The notes beneath the pieces were generated by a model, which was not told the origin of the DNA, did no database searches, and worked only from the letters and a program-made list of their open reading frames with translations. Below are positions 22,951 to 35,000 of a stretch of 64,000 bases of DNA, one piece after another. The position numbers and the translations under genes are program-made. The DNA comes from Zonotrichia leucophrys gambelii (taxonomy: Eukaryota; Chordata; Aves; Passeriformes; Passerellidae), in assembly GCF_028769735.1 (NCBI RefSeq), contig NC_088171.1, positions 69,333,216 to 69,397,215 of the forward strand, in the 5' to 3' direction. Numbering within the stretch: position 1 is the first letter of the stretch; each line of letters starts with the position of its first letter.

Positions 22951-25595
22951 AAATAAAATAAAATAATAGCTAAGGGAAGCCATTCAAGAGTACTTCACAC
23001 CAGTAAGAAAGCTTGAAATCAGGAGTAGGGGCCTGGCCCAGTCCCATCTCCCCAGTCACCTGCCTGCTCTGGTGTTGACACCTGTGCCATGCATGGGTAC
23101 AGGTGAATCAGCAGAGATACTGAGATGCCCAGACACTGCTGTCCCTGGAAGTGGCAGCCAGGGATGAGCAAAGGAGGCTTGACCTTGGTGGAGCAGAGGC
23201 TCACTGATGAGGAGGACACATCTTCACCCCTGCCAAAATCAATGACTTCAAGGCTGAGCCCTCAGCGTGCTGGGAGTACTCCTGGTTCTCCAGAGCTATG
23301 CTCCACAGGTGCTGAGAGAAAGCCCAGCAGAGGGGATGGCACTCCAGGAGCCAGGGTTGGTCTGTGAGATGCAGCTGGAGTGTGGTTTTGGGTGCTCAGG
23401 CAGCGAGGCAGAGCCTGGAGGCAAAGCTGCTCCTTGCAGGTTGGGGCCCCACTGCAGGCACTCATGGCTGAGCCGCTCAGGGGCTGGGTGTGCAAAGCTT
23501 GGCTTCTTCTAAAAACAGCAGACTTACTCAGAAGCAGAATCCAGCACTTGCCTTTACTCCAGCTCTTTTATATATAGTCCCCATTTCTCCTGTTTTTACT
23601 TCAGCAGTCGCTGTATGAATTGCAGCTGTGAAGTGCATGCAGGGGGTGCAGGGACAGCTGAGTGCTGCTGGCCAAGCTGGAGCTGCTGTTTTGCTCCTGG
23701 ATGTGGGGTTCTCTCTGCAAAGGCCATGTTGGAGAGCAGACTTTATCCTCCAGATGGTTGTTTGGGGGTGTGAGGGCTTATATCACCTTAAATGAAAGTG
23801 GGGGCTCTTCTTTTTCCCCAGGGATAGATCAAGAACATTTTTATTAGTGTTTCCCTTACCATTGCTGTTTTTCTGATTTCCTTCCCTCCTCCCCAACCCC
23901 CCAATTTTTTAAAGAAACATAGCCAAGCTGCAAAACTAAGAGGTTTGTTTCCCTGCAATGCAGGATGATGCAGAGCACGGATTATTCCTGGATTATTATT
24001 TTCAAGGGAGGGGTCCGATGCCAGGAAGTACATTTGCTCAAAACCTGTGCTCAGAGGGAAGGAAAGAGAGCAGTGGTGGTTTGACCTTACCTCCAGGAAC
24101 ACTAGTGCTGCAGGCAGCAATAGACCTCCCAGTTTATCTGAAACTCAGAAGATCCCCAGATCCACCAACTAAATGTCTCAAGGAGCCAGCAGTGTTCCTG
24201 CTGCCTTTCCCAGCACACAGCTTGGTGATGGGAATTGGTGCTGTTTTCACTTCAAGGATTCCCAAACCCATGAATCCAGACCTCTATTAACGACAGCAAT
24301 TGAGAACATATATAAATGGGGACTGGTTTCTTCTTCTCCTGTCATTTTTATAAAGCTATGGCAACATAAACAGGGATTCGTAACAGCCCAGAAGAGACCT
24401 CAATGGAGCAGTCTGAAGTATTTTCCTAGAAAAAGTTCACACAGACATGAGTCCTTGGACCACATGATTATAAGAAGAGATAAACAGAAATGTTTATCTC
24501 CTTTTAAACACTGAGGCTACCTTACTTGGAGTTAGGGAATTTAAAAACAAGGGACATCTTTCTGTACTGGTCACTTTAAGAATCAACCTGATTTTCCTTT
24601 TTCCAGCACTAACAGTGTAACTTCTGAAAAAGTAGCACATCCTATATGAAGTTTCCTACTTCCATTACTAGAAGCAGGCACAATCAGCACACGTGTATGC
24701 AGAAGACACACACACAAATCAGGTCATCTTCATGTTGGAGTCAAAATCAAAACAGAACCAAAAACCCAAACCCAACAAAAACCCTCAAAAAACTTACAGG
24801 TTTTATTTCACCTCATGCGAAGGTGAGCTTGAGACCATCAAACAAGAACTTTCAGGCATTTGGTTGCTCAATTTTTATTAATGCTGTCTTCTGCTGTACT
24901 GTCTAGACACCAAACAAAAATGAGGTTGGCTGCTGCAGTAGCTTCTAATAAATGACATTTCTTGCCCTCAGAAGTTTCCTGTCTAAGTCAATGGGGCAAG
25001 TGGCAGAAGAGTGGAAACATTACTAATTAGATCCCTCCCCCGCCACCTTTGAAAAAGTGATATAATGAGAGGGTTGATAAGAAAAACATTACAGTTTTGA
25101 TAGTTGAAAAAAAATTAAAATTAAGGAAAGCATTTTTTGAATGGAGCTATATGCCTACAAGACCTGGAAATCACGTCATGGACCCCTTTACAGTCTTAGG
25201 CATGAGACTGGCACCTGCCCTGGGTACTCATGGCTGCTGCAAGGAGCCTTTGGGGTGCCCAGCTCCCTCATGAGCTCATATCTCAGATTTCGCCCTTGCC
25301 CAGGCAGCGCTGTCCTAGCTGGTGGTGAAAGGAGCATTTCCAGGAGCTGATGCTGCTCCATATTTGTCCTTGCTCACAGGCAGATGAGAAACGAAGAATC
25401 AGCACAGCTGCAGACAGGGCTGGCAGGAGGCTTTTCCAGCTCTGTGTTGACAGTCAAAGTCTCAGTGCAGTGTACAGAGATGAGGTATTTGTGGGGAGGT
25501 TGTGGTGTCAATTCACAACCTGTCACTTTGCCAAGGACTGCAAGGAGCCGGCTGAGCAATGGTGGGATGGTGCCCGGTGGTGGCAGTGAGGGGCT

Positions 25596-25667
25596 GGTGT
25601 AGGCCCAAGGCCTGTACCTTTACAGGCCTACACCTTCCAGGCCTACACCTTCCAGGCCTACACCTTG
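25596..25667. repeat. Hairpin plus three 15-bp tandem repeats
   Basis: CAGGCCTACACCTTC is repeated head to tail at 25623-25637, 25638-25652 and 25653-25667 (last base differs). A perfect 9-bp inverted repeat, AGGCCTGTA at 25608-25616 and TACAGGCCT at 25621-25629, leaves a CCTT loop. GGTGTAGGCC at 25596-25605 is the reverse complement of the core of each tandem unit. Confidence 0.85.
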
Positions 25668-28153
25668 CTCTCGACCGGACAGAGCAACCATCAATACCTA
25701 TCAAAAGTAACACCAACCAACCCCAGGCCTCAGCATCCTATTTTTGTGAGCAATTGCATCCATTATCCTAATTAAGAAGGAGATGCCAGAATTCTGACTA
25801 AGGACTGGGGTTGACTGGAGTGATTACCCACCATGTCCTCCCAGGGCCAGGTGCCTCTGTGGGTGCAAAAGGTGGTTAAAAGAGGTGAATAATGAAAACA
25901 CAGGGCATGAAAGGTCTCTTTGCAAAGCTAGGGAAAAAGAGCAGAGATAAGGGATGGTTTTGGCACGGGTCTCAGAACATAGAAAAGCCTCATGGCCCAT
26001 GATTCAGAGGTCCTGGTCACCGCTGTAGCGCTGTCTGAAGTGGTGGGTGGTGGGTTTCAGCTTCTCAGAAACTCAATCCCTTATTTACAAACCCACTCAT
26101 CACTTACAATCCTGCCTGTTTACAAAGCCTGTTGATGAAAGTACCTTGCCTTGAACTCTCAAAGAAAATCTCTTTAATCACAAAAGTCTCACCCTGCTTC
26201 TTTGCTTTGGGTTGGTTTTTCTTTTATTCCTATTTTGCACCTCACTTACAGTATTATGCAGACAGAGGAGAATATTATGATGGCCTCATGGGCAAATTTA
26301 AAGGATGCCAGCGTTTGACTTGTCTGTGCAGTGTTTGTGTGCCTGGGTACGCGGTTCCCTTAGCCTAAGGAGACAGAAATGGAAGGGATAGAAAACTTAA
26401 GCAACAAGATGGGAGCCCATTCCATTGGACCCTTTTTGGCTGTAGCCTGATGCTACACCTCCCAGAGGTGCTCTGAATTGCCATCCTTAAGATTGGTCCT
26501 CACCCAGTATGTCCTGATATGCTCCAGGCACTTCCCTTTCCCATCACCACCATCTCTAAGGCACAACTTCTCTCTCCCTCTCTCATCCCTCATCCGACCC
26601 CAAGCCATGTTTGCCACCCCCTCCACCCCCAGCTCCTGCCTTGTCTCCAGCAGCTCTGAGGCTTAGGCTGCTGCTGCCAGCACTGTTGGTGCCTGCAGTC
26701 GTGGGAGCTTCCTCCTGGGTGAGACCCCACCAAGACCCACTCCCTGGGGCTGCTGCACAAACTTCCATGCAGGGGGGTTCAGGTGCAGACCCCAGGGGGG
26801 CTCATGGGGAGCCCTGGGTGTGGAATAAAGCTAGGGAGTATTTTTTTAGCTCTGGTCCAGCTCTAGGGAGTGCTGTGAGCAGGATGATTTATTTCTTCAG
26901 AGGTTTATAACTTGGCAAAATTTGGATGGAGGTTTTTTGCAGGCAAGCAGCACATTCCTGACACCCAAGCCAAGGTCCTGCCACATTTCAAGTCCTTTTT
27001 CCAAAGCCTGGGGACATGAGGAAAAGGTCACCAAGTTTCTTGAAGCATAGAGAAAGAGTATATTTTCTTCCAGCTAAATGATCAGCAACTACTTGAAATT
27101 TCCAGGCAAAGAAAATAGACCGGGGCAGACTCCAACCTGGGATATTTTAGACCAAAATTACAAGCAACTGTAACTGAGAAGAAAGAGGCAACTACTGGAT
27201 TTCCTTGTGTCCCATTTTTGCATTTTTCAAAGACTGAAATTGCTGTACAGTGTATTTGCTATGGTTGGGAAGAAGCAGCACCCTGCTTTGCTTCTCCCCC
27301 CACCTCCCTTTTTTCTGAATGGAAGTGTTTTACAAATGAAAAATGAGGTTTCCTGAAATGATGGGTTGCTTTTTCTTCTGAGCTGGCTTCCATGAAATGT
27401 ATTTGTGAGCCTTTTGTCGTTATCTCTGAACTTGCAGGGAGGTGACGAGGGACCATCCTGTCCTGGTCGTCCTGGCCAGGCAGAGCCCAGAGGGGCATTT
27501 GAGGAGGTTCTGGGCAGCCCCAGGAAAAGGCTTGTCACTCTCTCTGTTGCCTGTCCCTAGATTCAGAATCAAACCTCATCTACCTCTGCTTCTCCCTAGG
27601 GCCTGTTGGACATCTGGGAGGCTGCAGGAGGGCCGTGTCCCCTGTCACACCACAGGGCTACAATCCCAGCCAGTGCACCATCCTCATGACATCCTGGGGA
27701 AAGGCTTGGCTGCCTGGGTGTCATCACCACCCCATTTGGACACAAAGGGTTCTGGTTCCCCAGACCAGAACAGGGGAAGGTGTCCCTGGACTGCTCACAG
27801 GTATGACCTGCACTCGCCCTGATGGCTGCTGGCTAACTCACTCCTCAGGCTTTCTGACTCATCTCCATCACTTGTCTCCAAGTCTTCACTCTCTCTGTTG
27901 CTTCACTGAACTCCCTTTGTGTACCAGCCCCTCTTTCCCCTACTGCCCTAGAGTGCCACCAGGAAGGGTGGAAAGTGCTAAGGAGTTCCAGTTCCTGGAA
28001 TTCCATGCACCAGCAATCCCAGGAACATCCAGCTCCATGGCACTGCCCTCTGTAGCAGGAAGCAGAGCACCCAGCTGGATTCTGGAATCTCCTGGGCTGC
28101 AAGCCCATGGTTTCTCTTTCCAGTGGGAGAATTGTACAGTACCAGAAGTGCAG

Positions 28154-28178
28154 TACCAGAATTTCTGCATTCTGGTAT
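28154..28178. repeat. Short inverted repeat
   Basis: TACCAGAAT and ATTCTGGTA form a 9-bp perfect stem with a 6-base loop. A direct copy of CAGTACCAGAA lies just upstream at 28137-28147. Function unknown. Confidence 0.5.
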
Positions 28179-31100
28179 ACAAGAACCCTCATAGACATGC
28201 CAGAGCAAGGTGACACATGCAGCATGACCTACATGGCCCTCTGGGCAAACGAGAGAGTCAGGAGTCCATGGGTAGGTGTTGGAGAGTGTGAGCCAAGGCC
28301 ACTGTGACTGTGCCTGGGAACAGCTGATACCCATGAGGGAAGGCTCCCTGTGGGAATGGAGGCACCTCAGGACACTTAGAGCTACTCAATTACTCAATGA
28401 GCAGCAAAACTGTCCCAAGCAAGGAAAAAGCAATGCAACTGTGAATGATAAACTGTTGCATGGGTTAGGATAATAGTCTGAATGGTCACATGAGCACAGG
28501 AGTTAAAACTTGTAAAAATCCCCCAAACTTGCTCACCCTCTCTAACCTGTGGACTCACTGCCACAAAGCATTGCTGAGGCAAAAGCTCCACAGAAAAATT
28601 AAAAGCCTGGTAAGTCAGCCCCTTGCCCCTCATCTATATGGCTGTTGGGAAGAGCAGAGCAGTACAACAGATGAAAAACCATCTTGGTGCAGTCTTGTGC
28701 AGGTAGTAAAGAGCTGCAGGGATGCTGCAGTGGACTCCTCCACCAGGTATGCAGACAGGGCAGACGATGTCCCATGAAGCTGGAGCGCTTACTCCTCACA
28801 CTCAGGAAGGCATTGTGCTTTTTAAAGCAGTCCTAGCTTCAGCTTTCATCCTGTAGGACAAACATATAAGCAAAAGGATGCGTATTTGTGTCTGTGAGCA
28901 GGGGTGGATCTACTATTAGACAGGTCTGAGGAGACTGAACCTTTGCTCATCCTTAACTTCTGCTGGTGTTGCTCCCACCACACATCCTCTTCTTTTCCAG
29001 GGCCAAAATGGCACGATTTCAAATGTGATAGAATGTGTAAAACAGATTCTATTTTGCCACAGAGAAAACCTTTGTTATGTTGAAGTTAAGCTGAAATATT
29101 ACATAGTGAAAAGTGTAAATTTTTTTAAGAAAGAAAATACATTGCCACTGCAAAATAGCCCTCAGGTAACACCCCCTTCCAATAAATCAAATATGTAAAA
29201 AAACCTCTTCCCAATAAAAGACCGAGCAAAACACATGAAAAACAAACACCAAAAGGACCAACCAGCCCTGAGACTCTGACAAAATGGCAGCAACTGGGTT
29301 TTATTGGAATATGAGGAACTGAGTAGATGTAAACCCAAACTAAATGCAGATATGGGAAGTGGGAAGACAACACAAAAACACCCCAACAAGATGAAGAATA
29401 GAAGGAAATAAACAGTCAGGGCATCATTCCAAAGAGCCCATACTTTGTGGTATGAGTCACTTCAGATGATGCTCCACCAGCCCACTGTGTCTTTGTTCTC
29501 CTCCCTGCTCTCTGCAGCATGATAAAAGCATAGGAAGGATGTTTGATGGCAAATTGGCCATTGGCCCCTTTCAAAGGAGAGTCATTTAGTGAGATTCACT
29601 CATAGTTGTATAAGCTGAAACAAAAAAAATATGAATAACGTGTAAAGCAACCAGACTGATCTTGCAAGCACACTTCATTTTGGATCTGGCTGATGGGAAA
29701 AACACTCCATTAGAGAGAATGTGACACAATGAATACAGATAATGCCTCCCAGCAAGCCTCAGACACCTATTTCTAGATGAGTATTTACCACCATGTGGTC
29801 AGTTGTGGCTGACCATGTCGTGTACAAGTCTGATTATTACAGCCCTGGTGTATCAATTTTACTTTTCTCAAATATAGGCGTGTATGAGTGAGAGGGGATG
29901 TGTGTCTGACTCGCCCTTCATTTCTGTAGCACAATGGAGTAGTCAGCTTAGACTAGAATCTCTGAGCTGTTTTTCCCAAAGTGGGCAACCTGATAAAAAG
30001 GCTCCGCAGAAAGGTGGAACCATTTTTATCAGTGAGTGTTTATCACTCACTATCATTGGTAAAATCTCCCTAGTCAGACTGAAGGTCATAAGAAATAGAG
30101 GAAACCCACAACATTTCTTCAGTTATTTGAGTGACGTGCTGCTCCCCGAAAGGCTGAGAAAGCTTTTGAAGACTGAGTAGTTTTTCATTCATGAGAACTG
30201 AGTTGGTTTTACTGTTTGTTTGTTTGTTTGCTTGTTTTTGGAGGCTTTTATTTTTTCTTTCTTTTGTTTTTTGCTTTTAAGCCTGTCTTACAGATAAAAC
30301 CCGACACAATTCACCACAGGCAGGAAACCCTGGAGGGTGCGGTCTGCTGGGTAGAGCAGAGGCCCAGGGCTTTGAGTATCTCACTTCCATCCCTGCCACT
30401 GGCACTGACTCGCTGGCTGCTGGGGGTGAGTCACCTCCTGGCTCCACAGCTCCTGGGGATGTGATGGCACACCGGGTGGGACAGCTCTGCTATTAAAGAC
30501 AGCCAGTGCCAGGCATGTGGCTTGGGGGCTGTCAAAGCCAATGGGTGGTGTCTGTTGGCTTTCACAAGTTCTGGTGTCCATCCCTGCAAATTGCACTCAG
30601 AGTCAGAGATCAAAGGTGTCAGACAGAGCCACAAGAAGCTACGCTGGATTTGTAAATCGAATTTTCAGTATGTTCATGGATTGCATGTGAGGGTGGCAGA
30701 GGAGTGAGAGCACCTCTGCCTTCACTGTAGCATCAAGCATGGCTTGTCACATATGAGCCACCCAGAATGTACCATGACTCTGCTCCAGGAGGACTTCAGA
30801 TTCATGTCTCTGTGCTTGCATCAACGCGTGTGGCCACAGGGGACTCACCAAGGATGATCTCATGTCAGGAGGGGAACCTTGGACAATTTGTTCCACCTCA
30901 AGCGGGGCTGCTTTTGATCCTTCCAGCCCTAGAACATGCATTCTTTGTCCCTACACTCTTCCTTGTTCCAGCCCTTGTGTTTGGCACTCATCTGCTCAGT
31001 GGTCTGATGCCACAGATGACAAATTTGAGGCAAAGGTGGAGTGCTTGGCCAGGGGAGTGATGCAGCAGCCTCATACTCCTCAGAGCCAGCTGCTTCCAGC

Positions 31101-31373
31101 TTTGCAGTTCCTCAGTCCCACAGCAGAATCCATTCTGAACAATCATAAGAAAAGCACAAGTGTGCTGCAAGAGCACATCAGCTGCATGAAGAGGCACCTA
31201 CACAAATCATTAGAAGTCAGAAGTTCATATTTAAACAGTCCTTAGTTGCAACACATCATCAGTCTTCGAAATTGAGACGCTGATCTCCACCTGTCCTCAA
31301 TTCTCACTTTCAGCAGCAAAACACCACTTGGCTCCTTTTTTCTGACCAAAGAAGTCTTGAATTTGTGGACCCA

Positions 31374-32050
31374 ATCATAGAATGTTTAGGCTGAAAGAGA
31401 CCTTAGGTCTCATCTAGTTTCAGCTCTCCTGCCATGGGACAGTTTTCACTAGACCAGGCTGGTCTAAGCCCAATCCAACCTGGCCTTGAACACTTTCAGG
31501 AATGGAGCATCCAAAACCTCTCTGGGCAACCTCTTCCAGTGTCTAACCACCCTCACAGTAAAGGCTTTCTTCCTAATATCTAATCTAAACCTCTCCTCAT
31601 TAATTTTTAAGCCATTCCCCCTTGTCCTAACACTATACATCCTTGTAAAATGTTCAGCTCTCTTGCAGGCCCACTTTAGGTACTGCAAGATTCTAGATGG
31701 TGTCCTCAGAGCCTTCTTTCCTCCAGGCTGGACAGCTCCAACTATCTGAGCCTGTCTTCATAGGAGAGGTGCTCTCAGAGGAGCCCTCTGATCATCTTGG
31801 CGGTCCTCCTCTGGATTTGCTCTAACAGGTCCCTATCTTGTGTTGAGGGCCCCAGAGCTGGATGAAGCACTTCAGGTGGGATCTCATCAGAGCAGAGGGG
31901 CAGAATTCCCTCCCTTGCTCCACTGACCAAGCTGCTTTGGATGCAGCCCAGAACATGCTTGGCTTTCTGGGCTTTGAGTAGATATTGCTGGAGCTTCTTG
32001 TCCACCAGTTCCTTCCTGCACAGCTTAAACCATGGGAATTGGGACTCCTT
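31374..32050 (-). mobile_element. CR1 LINE remnant (3' end)
   Basis: The left edge TCATAGAATG is the reverse complement of the CATTCTATGA terminus of CR1. Reading leftward, translated pieces match the end of the CR1 second open frame: DRDLLEQIQRRTAKMIRG (about 31780-31840) and RFRLDIRKKAFTVRVVRHW with LPREVLDAP (about 31480-31600). The two pieces are in different frames, and there are stops between them, so the copy is dead and 5'-truncated. The right boundary near 32050 is uncertain. Confidence 0.88.
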
Positions 32051-35000
32051 ACCATAGTAAAACATACAGCAGCATACATCTCATCTTAGGTGTCAATATC
32101 TGCTTGTGTAGCTGGATGCAAAAAACAATGGGATTGGTACTGGAAAAGTTGACACACAAGTCCTGGATCTGCTATGGGGGAGGTCCTCAAGTACATTCAG
32201 GAGGCAGGACTGAAGTATGGATTAACACAACTCAGGTGGTCTGTGCAATGAATACTCTCAGGAGCAGAAAACCACACACAGAATATATTGGCACTGGCAC
32301 ACAGGGTCCCCAGAGAGACAAGTTTATCAGAGTTTAGAAAGAGTTTCAACATTCACAAATATGGGACCTTAAGAAAAATTGTTTATTTTTCCCATGAGCT
32401 AACCCATGAACCACCTGGGCTTGTAAAGCTCAAACTCACTACAAGAGCTAGAAATTAGTTTTCCCATTTGACTCAATGCTTAAATAATGACCCGAAAAGG
32501 TCAACCTAGGCAGGACTGCAGTGCAAAGATAAAACATGCCTGCAAGAGATGTCTTCCTCAGAGATGATATCGGAACTAGTCCAGTTGTGCTGCTCATTTT
32601 GGAAATTTCAAAATGTAGAGCAGGTTTTGTCCTTGTCAGACAAAATTTTGCTGGAGTTCATTCTATTCAGTTTTGCAGCACTTTTAGTTATTACAAAGAA
32701 TCATCTCACCTTCTGTTCCATGATATCACATTCTCCTGTTCTCCAGCAGGAGTAGGTGGAGATGTCTGAAGAGATAGAGACGGAGATTCCCTTTCCTGTG
32801 CAGGCTGTACCAAAGAGAGCTAGAACAGGTGTCTACCAATATTTTTTACCCAAATGGTTCAGAGTTCTTTGGTCTCCCCTAACTTATTTTCAAACCTGTG
32901 TCTGCCTGTCTGTATTTATGTCAGGTTCTAAAAATAAGTGGCACTGTTCACATTTTGAATTTGAATTATCTGTTGAATATCTAAAAAGATAAGGTGGAAC
33001 GGGAAGCCCCTCTGTGAGCAGAAGTACAGTCTAGTTAAAATGAGTGAAATTTATCAGAAAAAATGAGTAATGAGCAGTGAGAAAAACTGTCTCATTTCGC
33101 TAATTTTACTTTATAAATTATCTGATTTGACATTCTGTGCTAAAAATCTGCTTATGAACCAAGAAAAGCAAGGCATGTGCTCCACTTGGTCAAAACAGAA
33201 TCTGAGGCTGCAAAAATATTGCTGCATTAGTGCTGCAGCACGAAACCCTGTGCCACCAAAATGAAGACTCTCATGGTTGTTTTTAGATTGCTGTGTATTT
33301 AGAAATAACTGGGTATGCCAGGCTTCAGGTCTGAGTTTATGCTGAGCCCCCTGGTTATCTGCAGTCACATCAGAACTGCAGTAATTTCACCACATAGGTG
33401 TCATCAAAGCACGGAAGCATGCAGCAAAGCTTTCCTTTCCCCTACCTGCACCCCATTTCAGGAATAAAGGAAAAGATAAAATGAATGAAAAGATAATTCT
33501 TAACTGGTATTTAATGCACTTTTTAAGAGCTATATTGAGACCATCAGCCCATTTTATTTGTGCACTTTTGCCTGGGACTGGCAATGAACTTTTAATATTA
33601 AAAGTTTTTTCACAAGAAAGAGGTGAAAGGCTGCCAGAATAGGCTGTAAAACTAAGCATGTGTTAATAGCATCTGTTGCAAATAAGGCTGGATTCCACTT
33701 TCCATTGTCTTACTCCTTTTTCCTCAAGTTGTTTAAATTTTCCAATTCAAAAGGAATTTGGCTGAAGATTTCCCTTACTTGGTCTTGAGCTCAAGGAGGG
33801 CTGCTTGCAGAAGAGTCACACAAAACCTACTACAAGCCTTTAAATAGTGGGGTTGTGAGAGGAAAGGAATACAGCTGTCTTCTGGGATGTTCAGCATAGA
33901 GCAATTAGGTACAACAAAGAAGCCCATCCAGTTCCCCTCTTTTGCTCCCCAAAAAATCCTGCAGCAGATCTGTCAATGCAGCTGGTCCAAAAGCTGTTCT
34001 GTGCAGTGATAAATGCCACAAAGTGTGACATTTAAGTTACTCACCAAGCCATTGTTTTAAAAGACTTCAAGGTTGTACTAGTGATTCTCCAAAGGAAAGC
34101 CCCCTTGGGTTGTCACGTAATACTGAAAGGAGTATATAATTTACATGATAAACACCTTGTTCTGAAATAAATACACCACTTTGGACCCACTCTCTTAATA
34201 CCTTTGTTAAAGACAAGCTTTCAGATCTCTGCAGCTTAAAACAGCACAAGAGAAATGGAACTGAATTGCACATATCTCCTCTTTAACCCTTGGCAGCACT
34301 ATATAAAACCAGAACTTAAAAAAGGTGAAGACAGAAAGGGCTATCTTGTTCCCTTATGAAACTGTGTTCCCTGTTACTCCCAGTTTTGCCTTTCATTTCA
34401 TTCCAAAAGAACTCTAGTAAGTGATGCTAAGTCAGAAAACAGCCTGTCAACCACATGAAGCCAAAATACTCTCAACACGTAACACAGCTTGTGCAAAATT
34501 ATTTTTGCCAATAATTAACCATCTAGCTCCCTTTTTATGGCTCTCTTCAAGAATATTGAAAGAAGCCAAGTGACCTGTGTTAGCACTGTAGAAGCATTTC
34601 TAGCTATGGCAAACTCACGTGTGCACACTTAGCATTAATGTTTGATACAGAAAAACAGGAGAACTGCTAATGAGGCCATGGCAGGTAAATTGGACCATCT
34701 CTTTATCACTATATGGACAGGCTGGAATGTAACTAAGGATGTTTTTATCTTTGAATGGTAAACACACCAAATTCTCTCCTAAAAATCTTTTAAAGGAATT
34801 TACAAGTTACGATTATTTTTATTTTCAGATGAGCATAGTCACCCAGAACTCCCCCAGTTACACAGCTAGGCCAAAAATGCCAAAGGACTGAAGTCCTAGT
34901 TGAAGTCTATCATCAAGTTAAACAAATTCCCAAATATTTCAACCTGTCTGGAAGGCTGACTAATTCAAATCATATTTGCATCTTACTACTTAAATAATGC

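Larger units (their letters stand above)
22951..31373. other. Intergenic sequence, no gene recognised
   Basis: Mixed-composition DNA with many short unsupported open frames, the longest being 27635-28213 (+) at 192 codons with no known similarity. Notable small structures are the palindrome and tandem cluster at 25596-25667 and a hairpin-like motif at 28154-28178. No promoter or splice structure is evident. Confidence 0.6.

Noticed and set aside
25623..25667. Three short repeats considered as a CRISPR-like array
   Set aside because: The units are 15 bp with no spacers, in vertebrate DNA; this is a simple tandem repeat.
27635..28213. Plus-strand open frame of 192 codons
   Set aside because: No recognisable motif, no splice or promoter context, and biased composition; treated as chance.
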